DNA of 64,000 nt from Trichomonas vaginalis G3 (GCF_026262505.1 NC_067206.1:25745896-25809895); one strand, 5' to 3'. Positions 1 to 10,758 are shown, numbered from the stretch's first letter. Numbers and translations: made by a program. The notes: generated by a model from the sequence alone, not told the origin.

Positions 1-150
1 TAATCGCGGAATATCTGACATCATCTATATATAGCTTCTTTTATAAAAGATAAAAGATAAATTATTTTAAAATTAATGTTAATTTTTTAATGGTTTATTT
101 TTTTAAAAAAATTATTTTTTATTTCATTATGTATGGGCTGAGTGTAAATG
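1..150. repeat. Repeat R, copy 1 (left half, interrupted by Polinton A)
   Basis: This stretch matches 22555-22660 in the same orientation and 26030-26150 in inverted orientation. It carries the CTATATATAG core and the AATTAATGTTAATTTTTT block shared by all copies. Polinton A is inserted at 150/151, and the copy resumes at 22241. A host or old-element repeat is the simplest reading. Confidence 0.7.
145..150. repeat. Target site duplication, left (TAAATG)
   Basis: TAAATG immediately precedes the left terminal repeat of Polinton A and is repeated exactly at 22235-22240 just after the right terminal repeat. Six base pairs is the usual Polinton/Maverick duplication length. Confidence 0.85.
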
Positions 151-215
151 AAAAAAAAAAGGTAGTGGGGCCTCCAGGCACTTCGTGCCCTCTAGCCCTG
201 AAGATGTTTAGTATA
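151..215. repeat. Left terminal inverted repeat of Polinton A
   Basis: An A-run is followed by GGTAGTGGGGCC and a nested hairpin: outer arms GGGGC/GCCC and an inner GGCAC-TTC-GTGCC at 177-189. It matches the reverse complement of 22165-22234 with a single difference. Confidence 0.88.
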
Positions 216-427
216 ACTTTGTCCGGACAAGTAAGGGTCTATCGTCGCTACAGGAAAAGTTACGGGCGTTCCAAGGAAGTATACTTTGAGAAGCCTTTTC
301 TCCATTTTAAAACAAGATAGGACGGTTATTTTACAAAACTGACAACACTTTGACCGAGTGGTTTTTGTGCTGAACAAAAAGTGTCATATAAACATCTGTC
401 AAAAACTGCTTTTTAACTTCACTTAAA
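216..427. other. Subterminal non-coding stretch of Polinton A
   Basis: No supported gene lies here. The terminal repeat ends near 215 and the first element gene begins at 428 after a T-rich, A-rich leader. Small open frames on both strands look like chance. Confidence 0.5.
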
Positions 428-3099
428 ATGCCACGTAAGCTACGTAAGAATATACGTAAGAGGAAGAGAGCATTGAAACATCCAATAGTAAAACTGACAC
501 CACAACAACAGTTGCAACAACAAATGATGAATGACCCCACTATGTTGCAACAAATGTCAAGCAACCCTATGCTTTTAAACCGAGTTATTGGTGCACAGAG
601 TGGAGGTTTAAGAGCGGCACTTTTAGCGAAAATGGCAGGCTATGGTGGAGCTGCAGACGGAACAGCTTATAACCCTCAAAGTCAAATGAATTTGAGTTCA
701 CTCAAAAATCAAATAACAGATGTCAAAAAGTCAAACATAGACATACAGAAACAAATAAGTGAAAACGAAAAGAAACTAGAATATGACAGACACACAAAGA
801 AACTCAATGAGTTAAACGTAGAGAAAAAGAAGAAAGAAGAACAACTGAAAGAACTAAGTACAGAGGAATATGCGAAAAAAGTGTCAGGAAAAGCAGCAGA
901 AGTAGCAAAAAATGGAACAAGATGTTATAAATTTGAAAAACCATACTACTCAATATAAAGTACTGAAGATGAAGAAATAAAACAAAAGCCCTGAAGACAT
1001 ATATGGATAGCGATGAGTATAAAAAAGAAGTTGAAGCAAATGTAAAGGCAGAAAAACTTTTACAGTTGCAAAACCAAACCGTACAGTATGAAAACTTAGC
1101 ACAAGAAAGTAAAAATAACGACGCAGCCATGCAAAAGGCAATGAAAAGCGCAGAATATATAAAAGCTAATAATGACTGGTTAGATGCCTAAGCCAACGCT
1201 AAAGCAGCCCAACTTATAGGGTCAATAAGGACAAAAATACAAGCGGATGAAGACAGTTCAAATGAAGCTTTAATGAATGCTGACTTTAAGAACGCCTTCG
1301 AAGCTCTTCATAGTAAGGTGAAACTAGTGAACGACTTCTCATCTGGAAAGAAACTGAAGTCTGAAGGTTTCGACAAAGAGTTAAGAGAAGTAGCACAAAA
1401 TATGACGAAAATAACAGATGCAGCAACGAGACAGGCAGTTCAAAGTGCCTATGACGCCGTTAGAGCAACTGTTGTGGAAAGTCAAGAAAAAGAGTTACAA
1501 CAGACCAAAACAGACCTAGTAAATGCTTTCTTAAAAACGAAAAGTCAGGTAGGACATTATGCTGCAGATGGAACATATGTGCCAGCTGGTGGAACTTATA
1601 TACCAGCTGGTGGAACTTATATACTAGCTAGTGGAACTTATATACCACCAAACCCTCCAAGAGAAGCACCTGCACCAGGACTACCTAAAACATTTACATC
1701 GTCACATGGACACAGACACAGGCATGCACCAAAACCAACACAACAACCAACAGTTCAAAACACTGCACCACAACCAACAGTTCAAAACACTGCACCACAA
1801 CCAAAAGTTCAAAACACTGCACCACAACAACCACAAACAGAGCAAGGACATAAAAGAAGTAGAGAACAAGGAAACCAAGAATTCTTAAAAATGCTTAAGG
1901 AAGACTATGGTTACCCAGATACTCTTGACTTTAGTGACAGATATAAAGAAGCTATTAGAAAGTTCAAGGAAGGAAATACTGACCCGAACCTATTTAGCTT
2001 TATGGTTCAGCACCAAATGGGATATAATTTCAAACCTGGAAAATACAAGCTCGCTAAGGGATATGATTTAATAGCATATCATCCAAATGACATGACTGAA
2101 TTTACTCCGAGATATTTGGTGTCAGAGCTAAATGATAATTCAACTCTCTTCATGAAACGCGTAAAAAATAGAGACGGAACGAAAGAAGAAAGGTTTATGA
2201 GTCCGGATGACTTAGATAGGGAACTTGTTAAAAACGGTCTCGGAATATATGAAATGCCAGCAGATGAGGTACAAGAAACTCCACAGGAAGAAGTTCAGAT
2301 ACAACCAGACATGGAAGAAATAGTTCAGCAACAACAGCTAGAAGAGCCTGAAGGAAACGAACAAGTCCCTCCTTTGGAAACTAACTTCACAGAACTAGAT
2401 GAAGATTTGGAACAGCCGAAAAATCTTGACCCTCAACAAGTGTATGCGGGGAATATGGAATCTTTCCAAGAGTCTAAGAAAAATTCGGCTGACATAGTAG
2501 AAGAATATCGAAAAATGTTCGCCGACATACAAAAGACTCCAACATCAGATGAAAATATTCAGCATAGAATGGAAGTACTGAAAGAAAATGTACGCAAATA
2601 CAACAATCCTTTTTACTTACGACCATATAACGTTCAATCTTTGGCTGAACTCGGTGAAAATAAAAGGTTAAATTTCACCAAAACATATAGAAATGAAACA
2701 TTGTTTAAAGTTCATTCAGAACCTAGCCAATATGGAAACAAACCTACTTTTGTTTCTGCAGACTATGGAACTACAATGAGATGGGGTCATAAAGCTAATC
2801 CGGATAGGTGGTTCATAAACTTACAACCTCAATTCCAAGAAGTTGTAGACGCAATGGAAGTGAATGGTGAACCAGATATAGCTGGTATTTTCAGCGCGGC
2901 TTTAATGCCATTGAAAGATATGAAAGATGCAGATATTTTGGACCAGTATGAAATGAACATGGCTGATGGAAATATAACACCTGACGTTCTAGAACATTTA
3001 TCTCAAAGAACTACACAGAACCATAGAGATGGTATATTTGGTGAAGAGTTTAGAAAGAAAGTTAGGGAGAAGAGAAGGAAGAGAACCTATTGTACATGA
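428..3099 (+). CDS. Polinton A: large coiled-coil/low-complexity gene region of unknown function (broken)
   Basis: Same-strand open frames fill this stretch. The first part is basic at its N-terminus (KLRKNIRKRKR), then Q-rich, then a heptad-rich, charged coiled coil. The long second part (open from before 1273 to 3099) contains a short tandem repeat of the type GGTYIPA, a His-rich patch, and a VQNTAPQP repeat, followed by a charged C-terminal domain of about 400 residues. I do not recognise the family; a virion or genome-associated structural role is only a guess from its position at the element's left end. It looks broken, with about three breaks. It ends in an ATGA overlap with the next gene. 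Confidence 0.55.
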
Positions 3100-3407
3100 C
3101 CTTGCAAAAAAGTTTGCAAAATGTCATAAAAACTTACTTTGCAGACAATGAACTGAGAAGGGATGAATATTTAAGAAAACTCAAATGGACAGTACCAAAT
3201 GAAATGTTAGTATTGAAAAACATGTTCCATGACAAAATAAAACCAACTACAGAAATAAATGACGCAAGACTGAAACGTTGGGTAAAAGCTTTCCCATTCA
3301 CAAAAGATATTATTGGTAACATGGAAAGAAAACCAGAATGGCTACAAAAACATATATTTGAACCGGAAACTCAGGAAAGAGTCATGCAAACAATACGCCA
3401 GTTTTGA
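3096..3407 (+). CDS. Polinton A: 103-residue hypothetical protein
   Basis: The ATG at 3096 overlaps the TGA of the preceding gene (ATGA), a coupling typical of compact viral genomes, which favours this start over the non-ATG codon just upstream. The product is basic and Trp-containing, with a mainly helical look (residues such as WTVPNEMLVLKNMF). No domain is recognised. Its 3' end overlaps the convergent gene at 3382-3639 by about 25 bp. Confidence 0.55.
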   Translation: MTLQKSLQNVIKTYFADNELRRDEYLRKLKWTVPNEMLVLKNMFHDKIKPTTEINDARLKRWVKAFPFTKDIIGNMERKPEWLQKHIFEPETQERVMQTIRQF

Positions 3408-3639
3408 CATAATATTGTAAGATAAACTTACCTTTAGTAATATCTGTAAGTTTTGAAGTTATATTTTTGTCTGCTTCAAGAACTTTCACCATTTCAGTTA
3501 TACCAACTTTCTTTGCTTTATGAAAATATTTTGGTTCAGCAAATATTGCTATTCTATAACATTTTCCATTGTTTGTGTAAAGAACTATTCTGTCAATGTA
3601 TTTGTATTGTTTGTGAGTATAAACTTTGTTCTGCTTCAA
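3382..3639 (-). CDS. Polinton A: 85-residue hypothetical protein
   Basis: A minus-strand frame is wedged between two plus-strand blocks. The composition looks like a real small protein: basic N-terminus with Tyr-rich strands (YKYIDRIVLYTNNGKCYRI) and then a helical lysine-rich segment. It overlaps the convergent upstream gene by a few codons. No family is recognised. Polinton elements in this window alternate strands often, so a lone minus gene here is plausible. Confidence 0.5.
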   Translation of the reverse strand: MKQNKVYTHKQYKYIDRIVLYTNNGKCYRIAIFAEPKYFHKAKKVGITEMVKVLEADKNITSKLTDITKGKFILQYYVKTGVLFA

Positions 3640-3685
3640 TTCAATAAAGATATCCGAATACGTCCATCTTTTTATTCTAAGTAAA

Positions 3686-4267
3686 ATGTCATTTCCGAAA
3701 AATAGAAGCGTAAGTGTTTCAAAAGGTTTAATGGCGGTGGCAGATGTGAAGTTAAATTCACCAACTCAAACAAACAGTCAAAGTGTTGTTGTCAATGTCA
3801 AAGACAGAGATGTTGAAGTGGGGAAACCATACGAAGACGAAGATGGTATAACAATTGTTCCTGTAAAAGAACAACCAACATATCCTGAAGTTAGCAGAGA
3901 CTTAAGTTCTGTTGCAGATATTCGAAATGACTACCAACAACTGAAAGACAAACTTCAAACTCAGGAGAAGATTTGTCAAGCTTTAAGTATAATGTTAAAC
4001 TTGGTCGAACACAACCCTGTAAAAGTGAACTCATATGTCATTGCACCTCATGAAGTTTTGAAAGAACTATTGAAACTTTTGACAGAGGCAGACGATATAA
4101 ACATCAAAGAAATAGAACCCGACATTAGTTGCTGTGGTGTTTCATATAATGTCATTGACAAGATATACGTTATGAAAGGAGGTGAAACGTTGAACTTAAA
4201 GTATAGTTTCCCAGACGTTATAAAAATATTTGACGACCACAACATTTCATTAAAGTTTATTTGCTAA
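3686..4267 (+). CDS. Polinton A: conserved hypothetical with CCG motif (homologue of 53410-54024)
   Basis: I choose the ATG at 3686 because it follows TTTTTATTCTAAGTAAA, matching the start-proximal motif seen at many Polinton genes here. The N-terminal half is low-complexity; the C-terminal half (about residues 95-190) has helices followed by a short P-x-I-x-C-C-G motif and a beta-rich end (GETLNLKYSF). The same C-terminal pattern (PEIECCG, then GVEFKYKYS) occurs in the minus-strand gene at 53410-54024 of Polinton D, next to the same small partner gene, so the pair is a conserved cassette. Function unknown. Confidence 0.65.
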   Translation: MSFPKNRSVSVSKGLMAVADVKLNSPTQTNSQSVVVNVKDRDVEVGKPYEDEDGITIVPVKEQPTYPEVSRDLSSVADIRNDYQQLKDKLQTQEKICQALSIMLNLVEHNPVKVNSYVIAPHEVLKELLKLLTEADDINIKEIEPDISCCGVSYNVIDKIYVMKGGETLNLKYSFPDVIKIFDDHNISLKFIC

Positions 4268-4273
4268 GTAAAA

Positions 4274-4513
4274 ATGTCAAAACTTCTTGAAAGATGTTTG
4301 AAGAAAAATAATATAGACTTTATTTCATGTAAAGGACTTTACACACTTTTGAACGATATGAAAGACCCTGTTTTGTTTGTTCGTGTAGACAAAGGAAAGT
4401 TCTATGTCTTTACAAAATATTTGAACTTCTTAGACAGAGAACTTCAAGAAACGCCATGTGAAAGTTTAGATGAAGTTCTTCTCCACTTTCAGAAAAACTT
4501 TAAATATATATAA
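4274..4513 (+). CDS. Polinton A: 79-residue conserved hypothetical
   Basis: This starts 6 bp after the previous stop, behind a CTAAGTAAAA leader. It is a small alpha/beta protein with an N-terminal helix, a strand pair around LFVRVDKGKFYVF and a final helix (ESLDEVLLHFQKNF). It corresponds in position and pattern to the 89-residue gene at 53144-53413 in Polinton D (LWLLLFDETNELVM, then VEEVLDRYYKLL). Each lies between the penton-like gene and the CCG-motif gene, so the order is conserved between the two Polintons. Function unknown. Confidence 0.6.
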   Translation: MSKLLERCLKKNNIDFISCKGLYTLLNDMKDPVLFVRVDKGKFYVFTKYLNFLDRELQETPCESLDEVLLHFQKNFKYI

Positions 4514-5310
4514 ATGGCAGAAGACATAATGGTTTATACTATTACGACTAAAAACCCTGAGTCATATAATTCTATAACAACAAACTTACAAAGTCCTCAA
4601 GGACGATATTGTAAACTAACCTTAAACACAATGACGACTAAAGCCTGTTTTGCTCTTTTGACACCAGAAGAACTTTATTGTTGTGAATGGTAAAAAATAC
4701 TCCTTTGAAGATACTTACTCAGATATACCACCAACAGGTTTTGTTGACTTATTTAATACTTTAAGGACGGGTGTAACATGTGCTGCAACTAGAGCAGGTT
4801 TCATTATGTTTGGATGTCCGACTGAGTTTACTATAAACGATATGAGCTATAATACAAAACTTATTTCTGGTTTTTACTACCAACAGTTTCCTATAACAGG
4901 AAAAGGTGTCATACAAGGAATGTCTATTCCATTGACTTAAGCACACCAATCTTATATATTGTTTCAAACTTAGGTTCAAAGTGTTATTCGAATGTCGACA
5001 GAAACTATTATGACCAAAAGATACTTATGCGTATAAACAATACTTTCTCTGCTGGTTTGCCTATTGTTCATTCGAATGCAGAATTTTCAACCTTAGTGAA
5101 CTCAAACACTTTGGCAAGTATAACGTTGACATTAGTTGACGCAAACTTTGTTCCTGTAAAACTTTTATGTCCTATGTATTTGTCAATGACGGCAGAAAGT
5201 TCGAATTGGAAGATGCAACTGGTGAAAGTATTGTATTACAAGAACAACTTCAACAACAAATAGCTCAAGAACAACAAATGCAACAAATGCAACAACAAAG
5301 TCAAGAATAA
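4514..5310 (+). CDS. Polinton A: penton-like minor capsid protein region (broken)
   Basis: The product resembles the intact-looking gene at 52407-53183: an N-terminal strand-rich part, and near the C-terminus a segment ending LASITLTLVDANFVPVKLL and continuing into YLSMTAE, which parallels the MQFRLVDFQGEPVELKAP segment of the D copy. This ending is typical of Polinton/virophage single-jelly-roll penton proteins (family knowledge). A Q-rich tail closes the gene. The region is broken, with about two to three breaks. It belongs to the same plus-strand block as its neighbours. Confidence 0.6.
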
Positions 5311-5339
5311 AAAAAATATTTTTTTTTATTTTTATAAAA

Positions 5340-6565
5340 ATGTACAGAATAGATGTTTCAGATTTTTATGACTTCCAAGCATTCAGAAATATGTGTCCAT
5401 TTCGAGACTATAACAAAGCAGTCGAGAATTTGAAACGTTTAGTCATTTATGTCGACTCTGCCCCAGAATGTTATGTTATGAAAGAATGGGATGTAGTCTT
5501 TAACAAACCTAAAGCGACAATAGTTCAGAACAAGAATGTAGACAGAAACTTAAGAAAATAAAAGTCGTACAAGTTGGCATGAAGATGTAGATGCTTGGGA
5601 TATCTTATTGTCAAAGTTAGAAGATTTTTCAGTTCGAGGTATAAAGTTCTATACACCTTCTCCAAACTTCTATTCTATCTTCACTGGATATAAATATGAA
5701 CAAGTAGAATGGAAAGAAAATATTATAGAAGCTTGGTTAGACCATGTCAAAGAAATTATATGCAATGGAAACGAAAGAGTCTATGAGTATATCTTATGTT
5801 GGTTTGCAAACATCTTACAACATCCAAGTGCTAAAATGAAACTGCTCTCATTATAATTGGAAAACAAGGAACTGGTAAGAACACATTCTTTACAGATATT
5901 ATGCAAACTGTTAGAGGCTATTCGAACCCGAATATGACAAACTTAGAAAACATCTGTGGCAAGTTTAACTCCTCAATAGAGAATATGAAACTTATAGTTT
6001 GCAATGAACTTCAAAGTATAGATACAACAAAAGTTTTGAACTCAGATGCTTTGAAGAGTCTTATAACAGACAAAGTTGGAGTTGTTGAAAGAAAGTATAA
6101 AGACCAAAGAGTTGTGAAAATGTTGCAAACTTCATTATGGTTTCAAACAATGCTGTTCCGATGAAGTTAGAAAGTTCTGACAGAAGATATGTAGTTGTCA
6201 GAACGTCAGATTCTCATATGCAAGATACAGAATATTTTGACGACTTAGCAGAAACTTGACATCTGACTTTTACAACCACTTGTTCTCATATTTTATGACA
6301 TTAGATATTTCAAAGTTATCCAAGACAAATTCCACATACCGAAGAGAGACAAACATTGTTAGAAGCAAACAAGAGTGTATATGAACTGTTCATAGATGAA
6401 ACTGACTTTGTGTCATTAGATGAAAGGTTATTGTACGATTCGTATAAACAATATTGTCAAGAATATGGTTATATGACAGCGTCTAAACGAACATTCTTGG
6501 CAAATGTCAAAAGTCTTTTAGACGTACAGAATGGTGTATATACAAAGAAAAATTTTTATGAGTAA
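5340..6565 (+). CDS. Polinton A: D5-like superfamily 3 helicase region (broken)
   Basis: SF3 helicase signatures are visible in order: a Walker A loop GKQGTGKN, an acidic Walker B-like strand ending CNEL, a sensor-type MVSNN, then DRRY, the usual arginine motif of D5-like primase-helicases. A C-terminal helical part follows (YDSYKQYCQEYGYMTASKRT), as in DUF5906-type helicases. Such helicases unwind DNA during replication in Polinton-like viruses, virophages and large DNA viruses; classical Polintons usually rely on polymerase B alone. The region is decayed, with about four breaks. The leader before the ATG is T-rich then A-rich. Confidence 0.7.
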
Positions 6566-6603
6566 ATTTTAAAAAAAAATATTTTTTTATCCGATAGAAA
6601 AAG

Positions 6604-7024
6604 ATGGCAAAATTCATCTCAGTAAACAAGTACATGTCAGGACTTAAAGAAGAACTAGACCCATTCACATATTTGAATGTTTACTTCTACCATTTTGAAA
6701 AGTCTTCATTCAGCAAAGTTTGGAACATCGAACCAGTTAAGTTTGCTATTGTGACTAAAAATGGTGCGAAATTTGAAGACTTAGACATAGAAGGTTTGTT
6801 AGCAGTCAAAGAAAGTTTTGACAGAAGGTTCTCAAACCTTAAAAGAAGGCAAAGCATACAAACTTGTTATACCTTATGAACCAAAGAAAGCAGACGACTA
6901 TGAATATTATGAGTCTAAGATAGTTGAAGTTCAAGGTAAATTGGGTAAAAAGATTTTAGAGTCTAAGCCAGTGTTTACTCCTAAAGAGGAAGAGAACATT
7001 GACATTGACCCAGAAATGTTCTAA
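6604..7024 (+). CDS. Polinton A: hypothetical protein region (broken)
   Basis: The plus-strand product begins MAKFISVNKYMSG and has aromatic, strand-like segments (YLNVYFYHFEKSS) and an acidic end (EEENIDIDPEMF). No family is recognised. It follows the helicase by 38 bp and may be a replication accessory protein such as a single-strand DNA-binding protein, but this is only a positional guess. It appears interrupted once. Confidence 0.45.
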
Positions 7025-7042
7025 AAATAAAATTTTTTTTTA

Positions 7043-7491
7043 CATGTCAAATTTCTTTTTCTCTGGAACTGGTTCAGGTTCTTTTTCTCTTCTTCTACTT
7101 TCTTTTCTTTCTTTTCTCTCTTCTTCTTTTTCTGGTGGAGATATGTCAAATTTCTCCGAACCATATTTCTGTAAAAGTTCTTTGTCCTTTAATAGCTCTT
7201 CTATTCTGTTTTCTATTTCATCTTCAAGAACAGCGCATGTGTCTTCTTTGCATTCTAAGAACTTTTGTTGGACTTCATCTTTCCAATCGGCGTCATCTCT
7301 GTCAACAAGTCTGTCATTGACAAATTTTAAGACTGCTCTGCTTAATGTTTTATGGTTCTTGTCATATTCCCAGAAACAGAACTTTAGAACAAATTCACCT
7401 TTCTTGTTTACACTATGTAAGATTTTATGGTCGACAGATGTTTTGCTGTCAAAAGTTTGTCTCGAATATAGATAGCGAAATCGCTAGACAT
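7043..7491 (-). CDS. Polinton A: homologue of the 45134-45508 hypothetical gene (broken)
   Basis: On the minus strand the product includes FWEYDKNHKTLSRAVLKFV, which parallels LKEYDRYHNEVNQTLIKFV in the gene at 45134-45508. A lysine/glutamate-rich tail ending KKKFDM follows. The start at 7491 lies opposite the packaging ATPase start, 36 bp away. Function unknown; helical and charged. About one break. Confidence 0.5.
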
Positions 7492-7527
7492 TTTCTAAAA
7501 GATAAAAATTTTAATTTTTCTAAAATA

Positions 7528-8384
7528 TGTTAGAAAAAAAGTTTGCTGACATTGAACAAGAAATTTGAGAATGTTTTAAACAAGAACAAGAGGAAGTTAG
7601 AAAATGCTCAGATAAAGCCTATACATGACAAGTTCTTATTTGCTCAGAATGGTATATACAGGTCTAATTGCACCACCTGGGTCGGGTAAGACTTTCACTT
7701 ATCTTAAAATGGCTGCACAACAACAAGAACTAGATGAGAAGAACCCATTCTATGAGTTAGTAGTCATTTGTAGTACTTCTGGTCAATTTGACCAAACCGT
7801 CAATTCGTTCAAAGATATTATAAAGAAGTCTAAGTTAGTATGTATAAAGGATACTGAGTTGTTAGATTGGATAAAGAAGTACAAAGAAGAGTTTTGAAGT
7901 ATAATGCTATAAATGAGTATATAAATTCTAAGTTTAAAGACCAAATGAGGAAATGCAGAGATATTAGAGAAGAAACACTTCAGAAACAAACAGAAAGAGA
8001 TAGAATACATTTCGAGAAATTGCAATCTTACGATTGGAAGACTTACCCCATAGATGTCTTCTTATCTTAGATGATTTCGCCTCTCATCCTTTGTTAAAGA
8101 ACAGAGAACAAGACATGTGTCGAATTCTTAAGAAACTTAGGCACTTTAACATCTCAGTCGTAATATGTGTACAGACAGCCAAGAGTTTAAGTAAGGATGT
8201 AAAGAGAATATATACTGACATTATACTTTTCCCCGGATTGTCCGAAGACGATTTCATGGAACTTATGAAAGAGTCCATGGCAGGTAAGTTTGACAGACAT
8301 GAACTATGGGAGAAGTACAAAGTCATACAAGACCCTCATACTTCTTTCAGAATTCATATCTACGCAAAAAAGTTCAAATTGTAA
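7528..8384 (+). CDS. Polinton A: FtsK/HerA-type DNA-packaging ATPase region (broken)
   Basis: A Walker A motif (APPGSGKT) is followed by a strand VVICST, and further on by a Walker B strand LLILDDFA and the segment ISVVICVQTAKSL (sensor-like glutamine). This is the signature of A32/FtsK-HerA packaging ATPases, which pump the genome into the capsid. The D homologue lies at 54447-55330 and the B homologue at 28965-29792. This copy is broken, with about three breaks. Confidence 0.75.
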
Positions 8385-8404
8385 AAAGTCAAGCTTGAAA
8401 AATA

Positions 8405-8700
8405 AAGAGTTCATCTACCCTACTTGTTTGAAGTTGTCAAAATACTCTGTTATTTTTTCTTTCAGTAGCGGTAAGTCTTCTTTGAATGTAAGTATTGTAC
8501 ATAATATCCTCTCAAACCGTTTGGCAAATTTTTACGATTTTCATGAGTTTTAGGCGACCCCGAAAGAAGTCGGTCTCGCTGTGCTTCACTGTTTTCATAG
8601 AGTTTTGGCGACTAAGGTTTCTTACCTACTCGCTGTTCTTCACTGTTTTCATACGGAATCTCTTCTCTCGGTTTTCGAGGGAAGCAATCTTAATGCCATT
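8405..8700 (-). pseudogene. Polinton A: relic of a KilA-N/DUF3627-type gene
   Basis: Two blocks match the KilA-N gene at 44199-45026: its C-terminal end (KEKITEYFDNFK pattern, about 8415-8490) and the segment around the GAATCTCTTC hairpin (about 8655-8690). The middle is unlike it. This is a small, heavily decayed remnant between the packaging ATPase and the regulatory repeats. Confidence 0.6.
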
Positions 8701-8744
8701 TTACTCAGATTTTTGTGCTGAATTCAGCAAAAATATATTTTAGG

Positions 8745-8810
8745 GTAGAAGGTTAGATCTCATGCCTGTTTTCTCACCTGTTTTTTCACCTGTTTTTTTT
8801 TCAAAGCGTT
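8745..8810. promoter_or_regulatory. GGTGA palindrome cluster 1
   Basis: Contains GGTTAGATCTCATGCC, a degenerate relative of the AGGTGAGATCTCACCT palindrome, flanked on one side by GGGTAGA and on the other by TCACCTG half-sites at 12-bp steps. It lies at the 3' side of the minus-strand KilA-N gene. Confidence 0.55.
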
Positions 8811-8823
8811 TTACATGGTAAAA

Positions 8824-9015
8824 CGTTATTTTTACATTATGACACGAAGTGAAGGTTTGCACTTCGTCAAATTTTATAAAAAATTAGCGTTATTTTTACA
8901 TTATGACACGAAGTGAAGGTTTGCACTTCGTCAAATTTTATAAAAAATTAGCGTTATTTTTACATTATGACACGAAGTGAAGGTTTGCACTTCGTCAAAT
9001 TTTATAAAAAATTAG
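8824..9015. repeat. Three 64-bp tandem units, each with a hairpin
   Basis: The unit repeats at 8824, 8888 and 8952 with an exact 64-bp period. Each unit holds the inverted repeat GACACGAAGTG / CACTTCGTC around a short loop, plus an AT-rich half. The same hairpin recurs at about 11290-11318 and 11397-11424. Confidence 0.85.
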
Positions 9016-9059
9016 CGTTATTTTCTATCTTTCACAAAAGACCAAAAATAAACGCTTTA

Positions 9060-9668
9060 CATGTATTTTTCAGGCAACTTCGTCAATATAATTTTATAGC
9101 TTTATCTATCTCATCTACTTCAACGTTTCTTTACCTTTTATGGAGCACCATACATTTTCTCAAACTTTTCGAGTAGTTCTGTTTCTGCAGCTCTCATATC
9201 ATTAGCAAACACAACCTTGACTATATTGACTGTACTGTCATATCTTAGAGTTATATTATATGTTCTTCCTATCTTATATCTTTTTGTTGTTGAAGTCCTT
9301 CGGTTTCTGAAGATGTAAAGTAAGCCTTCACTGCAACGTTCCGTATCGAATGAACCATATGTTATGAAGTTATATCCAACAACTGGGTCTAACCATAACA
9401 AAACTATTGGTATAAGACTTTTGTCTATAAGATATGCTCTTGTTCCATAGAATCTTACCGATATCATAAGCTCAGGATTTCTTGTCAAAATTTTCTGAGT
9501 TGAAGCATTTCTAACCCAGTCGTGTGTTTTCTTTCCAGATGGAGATAAAATGTCTGACAAAGAATATTTGTTGTATTTCTTTGAGTATCTTACGTTTAAA
9601 TCACCTATTCTAACCAATTTGGTGTCATTGTCTATCTTTTTAACTGTTTCAAACTCATTGTTTGACAT
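9060..9668 (-). CDS. Polinton A: KilA-N + T5orf172 (GIY-YIG-like) protein (broken)
   Basis: The ATG at 9668 (MSNNEFETV) is preferred to the upstream frame extension because its copy at 31655 starts at the same place. The N-terminal part (about residues 10-100: YNKYSLSDI, then WVRNAS, then GTRAYLIDKSLIPIVLLWLDP) fits a KilA-N DNA-binding domain. The C-terminal part (GLLYI, then YKIGRT, then AAETELLEKFEKMYG) fits T5orf172/MUG113, a GIY-YIG-like domain. Such proteins are common in large DNA viruses and in Trichomonas Polintons. This copy has about one or two breaks near its end. Confidence 0.7.
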
Positions 9669-9778
9669 ATCTGTTCTTACATACAAAATAAAAAAATAAA
9701 TAAAAATAAAACTAACTTTATTTTTTATTTCGGGAAAATTCATGATTTTTGGTCATTTTTCAGCAAAAATAATGTTTA

Positions 9779-9830
9779 GGTGAAGAGGTGAGATCTCACC
9801 TGTTTTTTCACCTCTTTTTTCACAAGCGTT
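9779..9830. promoter_or_regulatory. GGTGA palindrome cluster 2
   Basis: A perfect AGGTGAGATCTCACCT lies at 9786-9801, with an extra half-site on one side and two TCACCT half-sites at 12-bp steps on the other. It directly follows the stop codon of the minus-strand gene at 9820-10758. Confidence 0.75.
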
Positions 9831-10758
9831 TTACATGAATTGTACGATGTATATTTGAAATCCTAAACAGTTTTGTAGCTTCTATTTCTTCGCTGAGGAT
9901 ATCGAATGTTTTAACTATGCCGAAAGTCTCTTTATACTTCTTCTTGACGTCAGATAGAAGGAAATCGTCAGCAGTTGGATAGTTTTTGTTCAGAAATTCT
10001 AACATGTCCATTTTATTTTCTACCGGCTTCTCTGCTTCTTTCTTTAAGTCTGCATAGTCGTTTCTCATTCTTTCTATCTCTTTGACGGAGTAGTTATATT
10101 TCCTAATTGCCGCTTTACATTTAGAACATTGCGGGTTCATTTTTGCGTTATATTCTGAAACCTTACCTGCTAGAACAACTAAAGCGTCAATGGTTTTCTT
10201 CATCTCAAAAGTTGCTGGTTTTATCTGTTTATTCCATACTTTGCCTCTTCTATCTTTATCTCTTATTTCCCAAACACATTCAGCAACTAACGAAACAAAG
10301 TTGTCGTAGGTCTTAAATTTTTCAGATTTATATATGTCAGAAACATTCTTATATACCATGTCGCAATCTTTGTCCATAACCTTATGGTTGCAATGAAATC
10401 CTAGAAACTCATAGTTTACCTTTCGTATGAACTTCTTTATTTCTACTGAGTCAGTTGCTTTGACTTCTATTTCATCGAATTCAGGAATAGTGAGCTTTTG
10501 CTGCTGAATTTCAGGTAGTTTAGGCAAATGGTCAATAATGTCCTGCATTTCATAAAGATACTGTTCATTTGTTTCATCTTTCGCACTACAGTCTAAATTA
10601 CATGTTAAAAGTTCTTGCTTTATCTTCTGGATTTCTGTTTCGAAAGTATATGAAGAAGGAATGAAGCTTTTCATCTCTACTAACATAGATGTTGGATTCA
10701 TGACTAACGAGTTTGGTGCTGTTGTTTGAAGTGTTGTAGAACCTATTGTTGAAATCAT
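9820..10758 (-). CDS. Polinton A: 312-residue conserved hypothetical
   Basis: This looks intact and is nearly identical to the 321-residue gene at 46154-47119 and to a 5'-cut copy at 31053-31541. A low-complexity N-terminus is followed by helical, charged regions; a C-x-x-C pair (PQCSKCKAAIRKY, about residue 212) could bind zinc; the end is basic (HRTIHVKRL). The start lies behind the cassette TTTTATTTTGTAT...AAAGATATG also used by KilA-N genes. The stop runs directly into the GGTGA palindrome cluster. I do not recognise the family; a DNA-associated regulator is possible from its constant company. Confidence 0.7.
   Translation of the reverse strand: MISTIGSTTLQTTAPNSLVMNPTSMLVEMKSFIPSSYTFETEIQKIKQELLTCNLDCSAKDETNEQYLYEMQDIIDHLPKLPEIQQQKLTIPEFDEIEVKATDSVEIKKFIRKVNYEFLGFHCNHKVMDKDCDMVYKNVSDIYKSEKFKTYDNFVSLVAECVWEIRDKDRRGKVWNKQIKPATFEMKKTIDALVVLAGKVSEYNAKMNPQCSKCKAAIRKYNYSVKEIERMRNDYADLKKEAEKPVENKMDMLEFLNKNYPTADDFLLSDVKKKYKETFGIVKTFDILSEEIEATKLFRISNIHRTIHVKRL

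Noticed and set aside
6999-7475. Plus-strand 158-codon frame
   Set aside because: Ser/Phe-rich antisense shadow. The minus strand here encodes a homologue of the 45134-45508 gene.
8824-9015. Possible CRISPR-like array
   Set aside because: Three contiguous 64-bp identical units without variable spacers, in eukaryotic DNA; a tandem repeat, not CRISPR.
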